DNA from: Chromatiales bacterium
GTDB lineage: Bacteria > Pseudomonadota > Gammaproteobacteria > JACCYU01
Length of the DNA stretch: 9,048 bases
NCBI GenBank assembly: GCA_031177845.1
Contig: JAPSGG010000035.1
Coordinates: 1-9,048 of the forward strand
Direction: 5' to 3'
The number at the start of each line of letters is the position of its first letter. The stretch's first letter is position 1. Shown here one piece after another: positions 1-6,472 of the stretch. The notes under the pieces are model-generated. The model saw only the letters and a program-made list of their open reading frames with translations. It did no database searches and was not told where the DNA came from. The position numbers and the translations under genes were made by a program.

Positions 1-2
1 TG

Positions 3-107
3 GCGAAGATCGATACCTCCACGGATGAGGTTGTCAAGGTGTACTCAAAGGAGAGCGAGGGGTGGCATATGCCTCATGGCAACTTCGTGGTGGGCTACAT
101 CCGATAA
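3..107 (+). CDS. C-terminal fragment of a possible YVTN-type beta-propeller protein
   Basis: An open frame enters from the left edge and ends at TAA 105-107, giving 34 visible residues; the start lies outside the window. Near its beginning the fragment reads KIDTSTDEVVKVY, which resembles the repeat of YVTN/YncE-type beta-propellers (consensus close to IDTATNKVV). The tail, GWHMPHGNFVVGYIR, is not a motif I can place. Such propellers are usually periplasmic or secreted repeat proteins. A perfect rho-independent terminator begins 50 bases after the stop, which supports this being the real 3' end of a gene. With so little sequence the family is only a suggestion, but that the stretch is coding is more secure. 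Confidence 0.5.
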   Translation, partial: AKIDTSTDEVVKVYSKESEGWHMPHGNFVVGYIR

Positions 108-157
108 GCTGAACGGTTGGTTGTCTGAAGCAAGGGATTGATCGTGGTGGTCCGATC

Positions 158-191
158 AAGGCCGGCGACATCGAGTCGCCGGCCTTTTTTT
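158..191 (+). terminator. Rho-independent terminator of the left-edge gene
   Basis: Perfect 12-bp stem AAGGCCGGCGAC (158-169) with GTCGCCGGCCTT (175-186), loop ATCGA, and an unbroken T run at 185-191. A second small hairpin (TGATCG 139-144 with CGATCA 153-158) lies directly upstream. The T run is on the plus strand only, so it terminates the left-edge gene rather than the minus-strand gene that ends at 226. Confidence 0.9.
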
Positions 192-225
192 GATCTGCCT
201 CTTTTACTTTTGGCTTCTCATACGC

Positions 226-462
226 TCATGGCGAGGGATCGGTGTAATAATCGTGTATCCAGCGTAACGCTCTTGCCCTAATTTTCGCTGGAGCATTATT
301 TGAGGAATCATTCCCCCGTTCCCTGGTCATTTCTTCGAAAAAGAATAATCCCGCCATGAGGGTGCCTAACACAATGAATGCGGTAGATACGGCACGCCAG
401 TTGGTAGGTTTAACCACGGGAGCGCCGCACTTCGGGCAAGTCTTAGCTTTCGAGCTAACTGG
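226..462 (-). pseudogene. 5'-truncated zinc-ribbon plus single-TM protein
   Basis: From the stop of the upstream TIR-like gene the same reading frame continues open to 226. It reads PVSSKAKTCPKCGAPVV, then a hydrophobic segment (AFIVLGTLMAGLFFF), then a charged tail of about 35 residues. Small bacterial proteins of this kind usually carry two CxxC knuckles, as in C-x2-CG-x-x-VS-x-KAK-x-CP-x-CG, followed by one transmembrane helix. Here only the second knuckle remains, and no ATG, GTG or TTG lies between the TGA and that knuckle. The only usual start is GTG at 417, which would give a 63-residue membrane peptide without the ribbon. The simplest reading is a gene whose first 15-25 codons were lost at the junction with the neighbour. 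Alternatives are readthrough of the TGA, a rare start codon, or a sequence error. An inner-membrane location is inferred from the helix. Confidence 0.5.
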
Positions 463-1407
463 TCAGTCCCTCAACTTGGCTTCATCGGGAAGCGTAGCCC
501 GAATCGTGGCCTTAAGATCCTCTGCGGCTTTATCGAGATTGCCAGAATCCCAGATGATCGTGAGATGGTGGTTAGTATCAAAATGTGGTTTGCGACTTTC
601 GTCGTCAAATACCTCTTTTTTGCAAGTATAGATTACAGGCTTTCCTAATCCCTCAGCGTATCCAGCCTCCCAGTAAGCACCGGGATTCGCATGAGAGAGG
701 TCAGCTATCAGAAATAGAGCTTTTCGAATCTCTACTCGCAACCGATCATCAATAAGCCCAGCCTTCGGCCTGTCTGTGAGCAGCATGAGCTCAAAGCCGG
801 TAGCTCTAACAGCCGGGCGGAAAATCTCTCGAAACACGTTGTCTAGTTCCCGGTCGTGGAACTTCATAGCCATAAAGGCAGTCCGACTTTCGCTTCGCCC
901 TCGTTGTAGCTCGTAGTATCGTTTCCAGCCCTTGAACGTCAATGTAGTCGGCGAAGGATCGGTGGTAGGTTGCGTTTTTTCGCTTAGCAGCCCTTCGTTT
1001 ACCAGATTGCGCACGACGAAAGAGTAGTTGTCACTTGAGGCCGCGCCGATTATCGCGCGATGTGGGATGTCGCCAATTCTCTTATAATTCCCGGCCGCTT
1101 CTAGGTGGTCTCCCAGCCATTGGATGAGGTTGTCAGCTTGGTCGAAAGGTTTAGGCAGAGCTGTGTTCTGCAAAATGTGCTCTATGGTGTAACTGGTGAG
1201 CTTAGGTACCTCATTGTCATGTTGCATCTTGCGTATAGCGTGGCTCAGCAATGCTCTCTGCAGCGTTGATGCCTGTTTGACCATGTCGCTCGCTTCTGCT
1301 GAACCTGCAAGTGTGAACGGGCCGCACATCGGGCAGGCGTAATCTGTGGATCCGCCTCTAAGCGTCCGCGGTGAAGATAAGGGCAGCTTACAGACGGGAC
1401 AATGCAT
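463..1407 (-). CDS. Zinc ribbon, winged-helix-like and TIR/deoxyribosyltransferase-like protein, candidate defence effector
   Basis: A 314-residue protein if started at ATG 1407, so that it begins MHCPVC; a TTG at 1422 would add five residues. Neither start has a clear ribosome site. Residues 3-28 form a four-cysteine zinc ribbon (CPVC, then CPMCGPF). Residues about 120-165 look like a winged helix: a helical stretch, then NLVNEGLL, then TLTFKGW. From about 176 to the end there is a Rossmann-like domain of the TIR/nucleoside 2-deoxyribosyltransferase superfamily. It shows FMAMKF at the first strand, GLIDDR, then ADLSHANPGAYWEAGYAEGLGKP, where Glu247 sits where these folds hold their catalytic glutamate, and FDTNHH near the end. 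Related enzymes cleave N-glycosidic bonds of nucleosides or NAD, and many TIR relatives act in anti-phage defence. Function here is inferred: the ribbon and winged helix may sense a ligand or nucleic acid and release a nucleotide-cleaving activity. The gene runs away from the tRNA-Ser. Confidence 0.8.
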   Translation of the reverse strand: MHCPVCKLPLSSPRTLRGGSTDYACPMCGPFTLAGSAEASDMVKQASTLQRALLSHAIRKMQHDNEVPKLTSYTIEHILQNTALPKPFDQADNLIQWLGDHLEAAGNYKRIGDIPHRAIIGAASSDNYSFVVRNLVNEGLLSEKTQPTTDPSPTTLTFKGWKRYYELQRGRSESRTAFMAMKFHDRELDNVFREIFRPAVRATGFELMLLTDRPKAGLIDDRLRVEIRKALFLIADLSHANPGAYWEAGYAEGLGKPVIYTCKKEVFDDESRKPHFDTNHHLTIIWDSGNLDKAAEDLKATIRATLPDEAKLRD

Positions 1408-1504
1408 ATCTAGCGGGGGCAATGCGCATTAGATATTGGCCGATAAGGAATGAGGGAAAGCCGCCCAGTGTTTAGGATTGAGGATTCGTTGTCTCTCGCC
1501 GCTG

Positions 1505-1529
1505 GTTCGCTTTCGAGCAAACGTACGTT
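1505..1529. promoter_or_regulatory. Hairpin and 10-bp palindrome upstream of the TIR-like gene
   Basis: GTTCGCTTTCGAGCAAAC (1505-1522) folds with a TTCG loop and one mismatch. It overlaps the perfect palindrome AACGTACGTT (1520-1529). Both lie about 100-120 bases upstream of the TIR-like start at 1407, so they could be an operator or the foot of a transcript leader. The function is inferred from position only. Confidence 0.3.
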
Positions 1530-1589
1530 ACGTCCTGTTCTTCAGATGACCCAGGCGTTACTACTTCAGGTCTTGAGTCTGGATAAGGA

Positions 1590-1609
1590 GTAAGACCAGA
1601 GGTAAGACC
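1590..1609. repeat. Tandem GTAAGACC direct repeat, possible recombinase arm site
   Basis: GTAAGACC occurs at 1590-1597 and 1602-1609, start to start 12 bases. Short spaced repeats of this kind close to the 3' end of a tRNA gene are typical of arm-type integrase or excisionase binding sites. No integrase gene is seen between here and the left edge, so this role is a guess from position. Confidence 0.35.
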
Positions 1610-1665
1610 TACGTCAACAATTAGATATTAAATTTTTTAAAAATCAGGCACTTGATAGCAGATAA

Positions 1666-1755
<90 letters not shown>

Positions 1756-1986
1756 GCAAAAACCTTGTGTACTCGGGCGTCACCATCCAGGCTACTGCTT
1801 TGCCTGTGCTGGCCCGGCCCATGAAGCCTGCCTTGTCGTCACCACGTTCAGTATGTCGAGCCGAACTCGGTTAGCTGCTCCTCACTCGAGTCCGCTTGCG
1901 ACGCGGATCACAGAAATCCTTCTCTAAACAAAAATACCATAAATCAAGCATTGAGGTTCGCCCACGGCTCTTCAGGCGTTACTTGG
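1756..1986. other. Intergenic region between tRNA-Ser and mltF
   Basis: Holds the divergent promoters of the tRNA (minus) and mltF (plus). I see no convincing -35/-10 pair; the A/T-rich stretch at 1923-1949 is the likeliest mltF promoter area. No gene is supported here; the open frames across the tRNA are the classic false translations of a serine tRNA. Confidence 0.4.
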
Positions 1987-3483
1987 ATGAGTAGACACGC
2001 GACCATAGATCGTAACTTCAAGAAGCATCTCGGCATGTTGTTCTTGAGCCTGGCTGCGATGCTCTCATCATGCACGGTCGCGCACGCCGAGACCACCTTG
2101 GAGCGGGTCTTGGCACGAGGCGAGCTGGTCGTCTCTACCCGCAATGACCGCACGACTTATTATCAAGGGCCGTTTGGACCAGCCGGTTTTGAATACGATT
2201 TGGCGCGCGCATTTGCGGACTTCTTGAGCGTCGACCTAAGGATCGTGACGCCAAGTGATCTCCCGACCGCTTTTTCAATGGTGGCGCGTGGCGAAGCAGA
2301 CTTGGCGGCGGGATTTGCCATAACCCCCGCGCGCACTGAACAATTCAGATTCGGTCCAGTGTATCAGGAGATCAGGCAGCAGGTGCTTTATCGTTTAGGC
2401 GATAAGCGGCCAACCACGATCACAGACATTGTGGGGACGCAAATCGAGGTGACTGCCGGCAGCAGTCACACCGACAGGCTGGAGGAACTGAAGCAGCAGT
2501 ACCCGGATATCAACTGGGTGGCGCATAAGCGCAAATCAAGTGCCGAACTTATCGATCTCCTTCATCAAGGCGTTATAGATTACACCATCGTCAACTCAAA
2601 TATGGTGGCCCTAAAGCAAATATTCTATCCAGAACTTGGGGTCGCATTTGATCTTGCCGAACCACAGCAACTGGCGTGGGCATTTTCTAAAACCGCTGAT
2701 GACAGCCTATATAACCAGGCAGTGGCGTTCTTCGAGGAAATCAATCGCAACGGCATACTCAAGCAGATTACGGCCCGGTACTACGAACATACCCGGGAAC
2801 TGGACTACGTGAGTGTACGGACTTTCATGCGGCATATGACGGAACGCCTGCACAAACACCGGCCCTGGTTTGAAAAGGCCGCCGTAGAATTCGGCATTGA
2901 CTGGCGTCTGCTCGCCGCGGTCAGCTATCAGGAGTCGCTATGGAATCCAGCCGCGGTGTCGCCGACTGGTGTACGCGGTCTGATGATGCTCACCTTAAGC
3001 ACGGCGCGGGAAGTCGGCATAAAGAACCGGCTGGATCCTAAACAAAGTATCAGTGGCGGCGCAAAATACTTAACAATTGTCAAACAAAGAATACCAGAGC
3101 GCATCGCGGAGCCAGATCGCACGTGGATGGCCCTGGCAGCGTATAACGTGGGCTTCGGCCATCTTGAGGATGCGCGCATACTTACTCAGAAACTGGGTGG
3201 CAATCCTGACAAGTGGTTCGAGGTCAAGCAGCGATTACCTCTTCTTGCTCAGCCGAACTGGTACAAGCAGACCCGCTTCGGACATGCTCGCGGATATGAG
3301 CCGGTAAAGTACGTGCAGAACATCCGCAACTACTATGACATCCTGGTATGGTTCACCGATAAAGAGCAGAGAAGCAACAAAATACAGATAGAAGTTCACG
3401 CAGACTCACTACCACCCGCGCAAGAAGACGTAAGGTCCATTATTAGTCGCCCGCAGCCCGCTCATGGGTCCGCCACCCTTTGA
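1987..3483 (+). CDS. mltF: Membrane-bound lytic murein transglycosylase MltF
   Basis: Cleaves the MurNAc-GlcNAc bond of peptidoglycan, forming 1,6-anhydromuropeptides, in the periplasm. I chose ATG 1987 (498 residues), with an AGG at 1974-1976; a TTG at 1951 would add 12 residues before the signal sequence. The start region has a basic stretch, a hydrophobic core and LSSC at 26-29, a plausible lipobox, although cleavage after AHA at 34 is also possible. Residues about 37-270 match the solute-binding (SBP_bac_3) domain of MltF. Residues about 288-440 are the SLT lysozyme-like domain. It shows AAVSYQESLWNP with catalytic Glu316, SPTGVRGLMMLT, SISGGAKYL, and AYNVGFGHLEDAR, all close to E. coli MltF. 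Length and domain order fit the family. It appears to stand alone, with the tRNA-Ser upstream in opposite orientation and an IS fossil downstream. Confidence 0.95.
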   Translation: MSRHATIDRNFKKHLGMLFLSLAAMLSSCTVAHAETTLERVLARGELVVSTRNDRTTYYQGPFGPAGFEYDLARAFADFLSVDLRIVTPSDLPTAFSMVARGEADLAAGFAITPARTEQFRFGPVYQEIRQQVLYRLGDKRPTTITDIVGTQIEVTAGSSHTDRLEELKQQYPDINWVAHKRKSSAELIDLLHQGVIDYTIVNSNMVALKQIFYPELGVAFDLAEPQQLAWAFSKTADDSLYNQAVAFFEEINRNGILKQITARYYEHTRELDYVSVRTFMRHMTERLHKHRPWFEKAAVEFGIDWRLLAAVSYQESLWNPAAVSPTGVRGLMMLTLSTAREVGIKNRLDPKQSISGGAKYLTIVKQRIPERIAEPDRTWMALAAYNVGFGHLEDARILTQKLGGNPDKWFEVKQRLPLLAQPNWYKQTRFGHARGYEPVKYVQNIRNYYDILVWFTDKEQRSNKIQIEVHADSLPPAQEDVRSIISRPQPAHGSATL

Positions 3484-3639
3484 AGAAGCGCCTGATCATC
3501 TGACCACTCTTATCCTCCAACACACCGTCGCCCATCGTGACGCGTAAGTGGTTTGTCTGGATCCGAGCTGACCTGCTCCCGAGCTTGGCACCGTAAGGAA
3601 GTAGAGTCTGCGGTTGATAATCTGTGTGCTAGATTGTCG
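3484..3639. other. Non-coding stretch after mltF
   Basis: Starts just after the mltF stop. I see no intact gene, no RNA gene and no hairpin followed by a T run. It may contain more decayed insertion-sequence DNA, but I could not align it to transposase motifs. Confidence 0.4.
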
Positions 3640-4066
3640 GTTTCGATGCTCCGCGCGTAAGCTGCCGCAGTCCACCCGCCTGTACTGACGGCAACACAAA
3701 GGCCGAGATATCCGCACTGGCCCGCAAGCACGCGTCAGAAACAGCGCCGCGTCATCAATACCGTCATCGTTTCGGCTTGGCCTGCGGGCTTACCATATTC
3801 GGTTTAGTCGATCCTCGAGCTATCGCCTCGATCCCGCCCAGCCTCGGAAATCGCTTCTTCAGCCGGATGTTCTCCTGCTCAAGCGCTCGTAATCTCCGGT
3901 CCTAGGAGATCTTCATGCCCACGTCACCTGCAGTTGTAGACGGTCGCTTCCGACATGCCGTGTTTACGGCGCAGCTCCGCAGTCCTGGCCGCCGCCGCTG
4001 CTTCCTTCAATATCCCAATGAATGATCTTCTGTGAGACGCTTCTTTTTTGTCTTCCAGTCCTCCTA
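3640..4066 (-). pseudogene. Decayed IS3-family transposase (orfA and start of orfB)
   Basis: Reading on the minus strand, the remains of an IS3-family OrfA run across frames. An AGGAGG ribosome site is kept at 4060-4065, then a lysine-rich KKKRLTED start. After a one-base loss, 4022-3927 reads FIGILKEAAAAA and then AELRRKHGMSEATVYN, the helix-turn-helix of these proteins, until TGA at 3924-3926. After another shift, 3901-3764 reads RALEQENIRLKKR, the leucine-zipper region, and ends in MVSPQAKPKR, which resembles the usual start of OrfB. A further piece at about 3726-3640 reads CGPVRISRP and YRRVDCGSLRAEH, like the N-terminal part of OrfB. The original ATG is gone, several stops and frameshifts are present, and the catalytic DDE domain is not seen, so it cannot be active. 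I could not define the element ends or target duplications. Confidence 0.75.
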
Positions 4067-4155
4067 AAGGGCGAACTCCCGCCCACTATGGGGCTAAAAT
4101 AGAGGGCTAGGTCACGGCATCGGAAGCATGTAAAACCGCTATCGCATCTTTTCCC

Positions 4156-4161
4156 AGGAGG
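4156..4161 (+). promoter_or_regulatory. Ribosome binding site of the FkbM-type gene
   Basis: A full AGGAGG ten bases before ATG 4172 fixes the start of the methyltransferase. It lies about 90 bases past the fossil insertion sequence, so the promoter should be in 4067-4150 or inside the fossil. Confidence 0.75.
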
Positions 4162-4171
4162 TCTTTTATCC

Positions 4172-5044
4172 ATGCACAAGAGATTCGACAAGCGAGCCGC
4201 TTACGGGGCGTTGCACAAGATGGGGTTGTTGAGCCATTTGAATCTCCACGCTAAGCGGCGGACCAATGGGCGAGCCATCAAGATTCCGATCATAGGCGGT
4301 GTAGGGATCGCCAATCTTGGGCAGCATGAACCGTGGATCAGCCATGCGATTAAGATGCTACTGCCGTTGAAGGTCGGTTGCTTCATGGATGTGGGGGTCA
4401 ATCTAGGCCAGACACTAATTAAGGTTTTCACGCATGACCGCGGCAGGCAGTATTACGGCTTTGAGCCCAATCCGATGTGTGCCGGCTATGTCGAGCAGCT
4501 GATCAGAGTGAACGAGATATCCAACGCCCAAGTGATTCCTGTCGGGCTGTCAGACAGCGATACGGTCAGCCAACTCTTCCTGCGCGATGAGTATGACCGC
4601 GAGGCCAGCATCACACCGCAGAATCGGGGCGAGGACTACTACGGCTTTTGCCGCTATGTGCCCTGTTTCAGCGGTGACCGGTTGGTCGCTGATTTCGATA
4701 TTGAGACCATCAGCATTCTCAAGATCGACGTCGAGGGCGCAGAGCGGGAGGTGCTGGCAGGGTGTCGCGATATCCTGAAGAAAAAGCGTCCTTTCGTACT
4801 ATGTGAGATCTTGCCGGTCTACGACGAGGTCTCTGAAAACGGCAAGCTCCGCCGTTCCAGAACCGATGAGACATTGGGCATTCTTTCCGATGCGGACTAT
4901 GAAATCTTTCGTATTCAGCGCGATGGTCAACCGAAGCCACTCGATACGATCGAGACTCACGGCGATCTCAGACAAACGGACTACCTGTTTATCCCCTCAG
5001 AGTTCAGGCATGAGTTCTCAGCCGGCTTTCACGGGTCCGGCTGA
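4172..5044 (+). CDS. FkbM family SAM-dependent methyltransferase
   Basis: A 290-residue cytosolic methyltransferase that uses S-adenosylmethionine. FkbM-family enzymes methylate hydroxyl groups of sugars or polyketides, often in glycan or antibiotic clusters; the substrate here is unknown. The SAM-binding motif I is FMDVGVNLGQT (71-81) and the acidic residue of motif II is in YYGFEPNP (94-101). The family's hallmark KIDVEGAEREVLAG lies at 184-197, followed by RPFVLCEI (206-213). The N-terminal 60 residues are basic with no signal peptide. The start is supported by AGGAGG at 4156-4161. The stop is 63 bases before the next gene on the same strand, so the two are probably co-transcribed. Its position next to glycosyltransferase genes suggests glycan modification, but those genes face it on the other strand. 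Confidence 0.9.
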   Translation: MHKRFDKRAAYGALHKMGLLSHLNLHAKRRTNGRAIKIPIIGGVGIANLGQHEPWISHAIKMLLPLKVGCFMDVGVNLGQTLIKVFTHDRGRQYYGFEPNPMCAGYVEQLIRVNEISNAQVIPVGLSDSDTVSQLFLRDEYDREASITPQNRGEDYYGFCRYVPCFSGDRLVADFDIETISILKIDVEGAEREVLAGCRDILKKKRPFVLCEILPVYDEVSENGKLRRSRTDETLGILSDADYEIFRIQRDGQPKPLDTIETHGDLRQTDYLFIPSEFRHEFSAGFHGSG

Positions 5045-5107
5045 AACGCCCGAGGAAACCGTGGATGAGACCAGCTGGGCTTCTGCGTATTCCAGACTTT
5101 CGAAGCC

Positions 5108-5974
5108 ATGGCAAATCCGAAGCAGGCGTTGAAGGAGAACGCAACGGGCAATTTCTTCGTCGATTCCACCTGCATCAACTGTGGCGTGAGCCGGCATTAT
5201 GCGCCTGACGTTTTCGGCGACACGGGAACACATGCATTCGTAAAACGGCAACCGCAATCAGCGTCGGACGAGCTCGCGGCACAGCAAGCCCTGCTTGCGT
5301 GTCCGGTCGGGTCGATCGGAACTCGGGAGAAGCGCGATCTGCGCGCGGCCGTCGATTCCTTTCCGCTCGAGATGGCGCCCTCGATCTACCTCAATGGCTT
5401 TAATCACCGAAAGTCCTGGGGCGCGCATAGTTACTTCATTCAATCCTCCGGCGGGAATTGGTTGATTGATTCGCCCCGATTCGTTTCGCCACTGGTCGAC
5501 AAGTTCACAGCCCTGGGCGGGATCGAATATATCTTTCTCACGCACTCGGACGACGTGGCCGACGCGCATCGCTACGCGCGGCGATTCAATGCCAAGCGCA
5601 TCATCCACCGCCTTGAGGCGCAAGCGCAGAACGATGCCGAGATTATCCTGGAAGGGGAGTCAGATCACGTGATCGGCAGCGGGCGCATCCTGTTTACGCC
5701 CGGACATACGCGCGGACACCTGATGCTTTTATGGAATGATAGATATCTTTTCACCGGCGATCATCTCGCATGGCTGCCGAACCTTAATCGGTTCGGATCG
5801 TTCAGGGATGCCTGCTGGTACTCCTGGGAGAAGCAGATCGAGTCCGTGGACAAGCTCAAGGTCTGTGGAGAGGTTGAGTGGGTCTTTCCGGGCCACGGCA
5901 AGTGGGGAAGGGTGGCCAAGGGCGATTTTCCTGCGATTATCGACCGGGCGGCGCAAAGCATGCGCGAGCAATAA
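5108..5974 (+). CDS. Ferredoxin-like and metallo-beta-lactamase fold fusion hydrolase
   Basis: A 288-residue two-domain protein. Residues 18-72 resemble the single-cluster ferredoxin at the front of a known MBL-fold family: TCINCGVSRHYAPDVF and then ACPVGSIGT. In that family the cysteine pattern is CxxCxxC plus CP; here Cys22, Cys25 and Cys65 are kept but the third is Ser28 (AGC). Residues 90-288 are the metallo-beta-lactamase fold. The metal motif has the family's altered form THSDDVADAH (145-154) in place of HxHxDH, followed by TPGHTRGH (197-204), FTGDHLAW (215-222) and PGHG (261-264). A zinc or iron hydrolase, perhaps redox-controlled by the cluster, is inferred; the substrate is unknown. 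ATG 5108 has no strong ribosome site. It follows the FkbM-type gene by 63 bases and is convergent with the gene ending at 6086. Confidence 0.88.
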   Translation: MANPKQALKENATGNFFVDSTCINCGVSRHYAPDVFGDTGTHAFVKRQPQSASDELAAQQALLACPVGSIGTREKRDLRAAVDSFPLEMAPSIYLNGFNHRKSWGAHSYFIQSSGGNWLIDSPRFVSPLVDKFTALGGIEYIFLTHSDDVADAHRYARRFNAKRIIHRLEAQAQNDAEIILEGESDHVIGSGRILFTPGHTRGHLMLLWNDRYLFTGDHLAWLPNLNRFGSFRDACWYSWEKQIESVDKLKVCGEVEWVFPGHGKWGRVAKGDFPAIIDRAAQSMREQ

Positions 5975-6085
5975 GCACCGCGCATAACAGATTTATGCCA
6001 CCAATTCCGGTGGTGAGTGCGCCACACGATACCGCTGTCTGTGAAGCGTTGTCCCTGCCCCGCGGTGCGCGTGGCGAGCGCACGC
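5975..6085. other. Convergent intergenic region with two small hairpins
   Basis: Between two converging genes. CCACC-AATTCC-GGTGG (5998-6013) and GTGCGC-GTGGCGA-GCGCAC (6065-6083) can fold, the latter just past the stop of the minus-strand gene. Neither is followed by a T run, so an intrinsic terminator is only possible. Confidence 0.3.
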
Positions 6086-6367
6086 TCAATCGCGCGCTAC
6101 GAACTTGAAGAAGCGGCTGGTTCCGCCCTCCTTGGTCTCATCCTGATACAAGAAAGCGAGGTTCTCTTCTTCGAACTTTTCGAAGAAATCGTCCCAAGAG
6201 ATTTCTTTCAGCGACTCTCCACTATCCTGCTCCTGAAACAGGATTCGCAGGATGCCGGCGTCCTCGTCTTCAGCCGTGCGGGCCACCGTGGCAGGCACGC
6301 CATCGCGCGCCTCGACCCAGGCGCGGATCTCATCATGATCGATAGTCGTCTTGGATTCTTGCGTCAT
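6086..6367 (-). CDS. Small acidic conserved hypothetical protein
   Basis: A 93-residue, strongly acidic protein with no signal peptide or membrane segment, probably cytosolic. ATG 6367 is supported by GGAG six bases upstream. It starts with a DHDEIRAWVEARDGVPATV segment, has a middle LRILFQEQDSGESLKEISWDDFFEKFEEENLAF, shown in full in the sequence around residues 41-71, and ends TSRFFKFVARD. From memory, this layout matches a widespread small family in proteobacteria and other bacteria that databases often mislabel as 1,4-alpha-glucan branching enzyme; it is far too short for that enzyme and has none of its motifs. The role is unknown. It lies 105 bases downstream of the glycosyltransferase/SDR operon on the same strand, has its own ribosome site and perhaps its own promoter in that gap. 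Confidence 0.85.
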   Translation of the reverse strand: MTQESKTTIDHDEIRAWVEARDGVPATVARTAEDEDAGILRILFQEQDSGESLKEISWDDFFEKFEEENLAFLYQDETKEGGTSRFFKFVARD

Positions 6368-6472
6368 AGCCTGCTCCGTATCGCATGCTCACAATCGTAA
6401 AATCGACCCGCATGTTCTGTGCCAAGCAGACTCCACCTCCGAATGGACTTAGATAGAGCGATATCTTATTGG

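Noticed and set aside
3496..3731. Two 73-residue minus-strand open frames after mltF
   Set aside because: No ribosome site or intact domain; their right part is decayed IS3 OrfB sequence and the rest has no recognisable similarity.
3964..4191. 75-residue minus-strand open frame before the FkbM-type gene
   Set aside because: It is a shifted frame through the transposase fossil; only short pieces match OrfA.
5258..5623. 121-residue minus-strand open frame
   Set aside because: Lies wholly inside the ferredoxin-MBL gene, which has clear motifs in its own frame.
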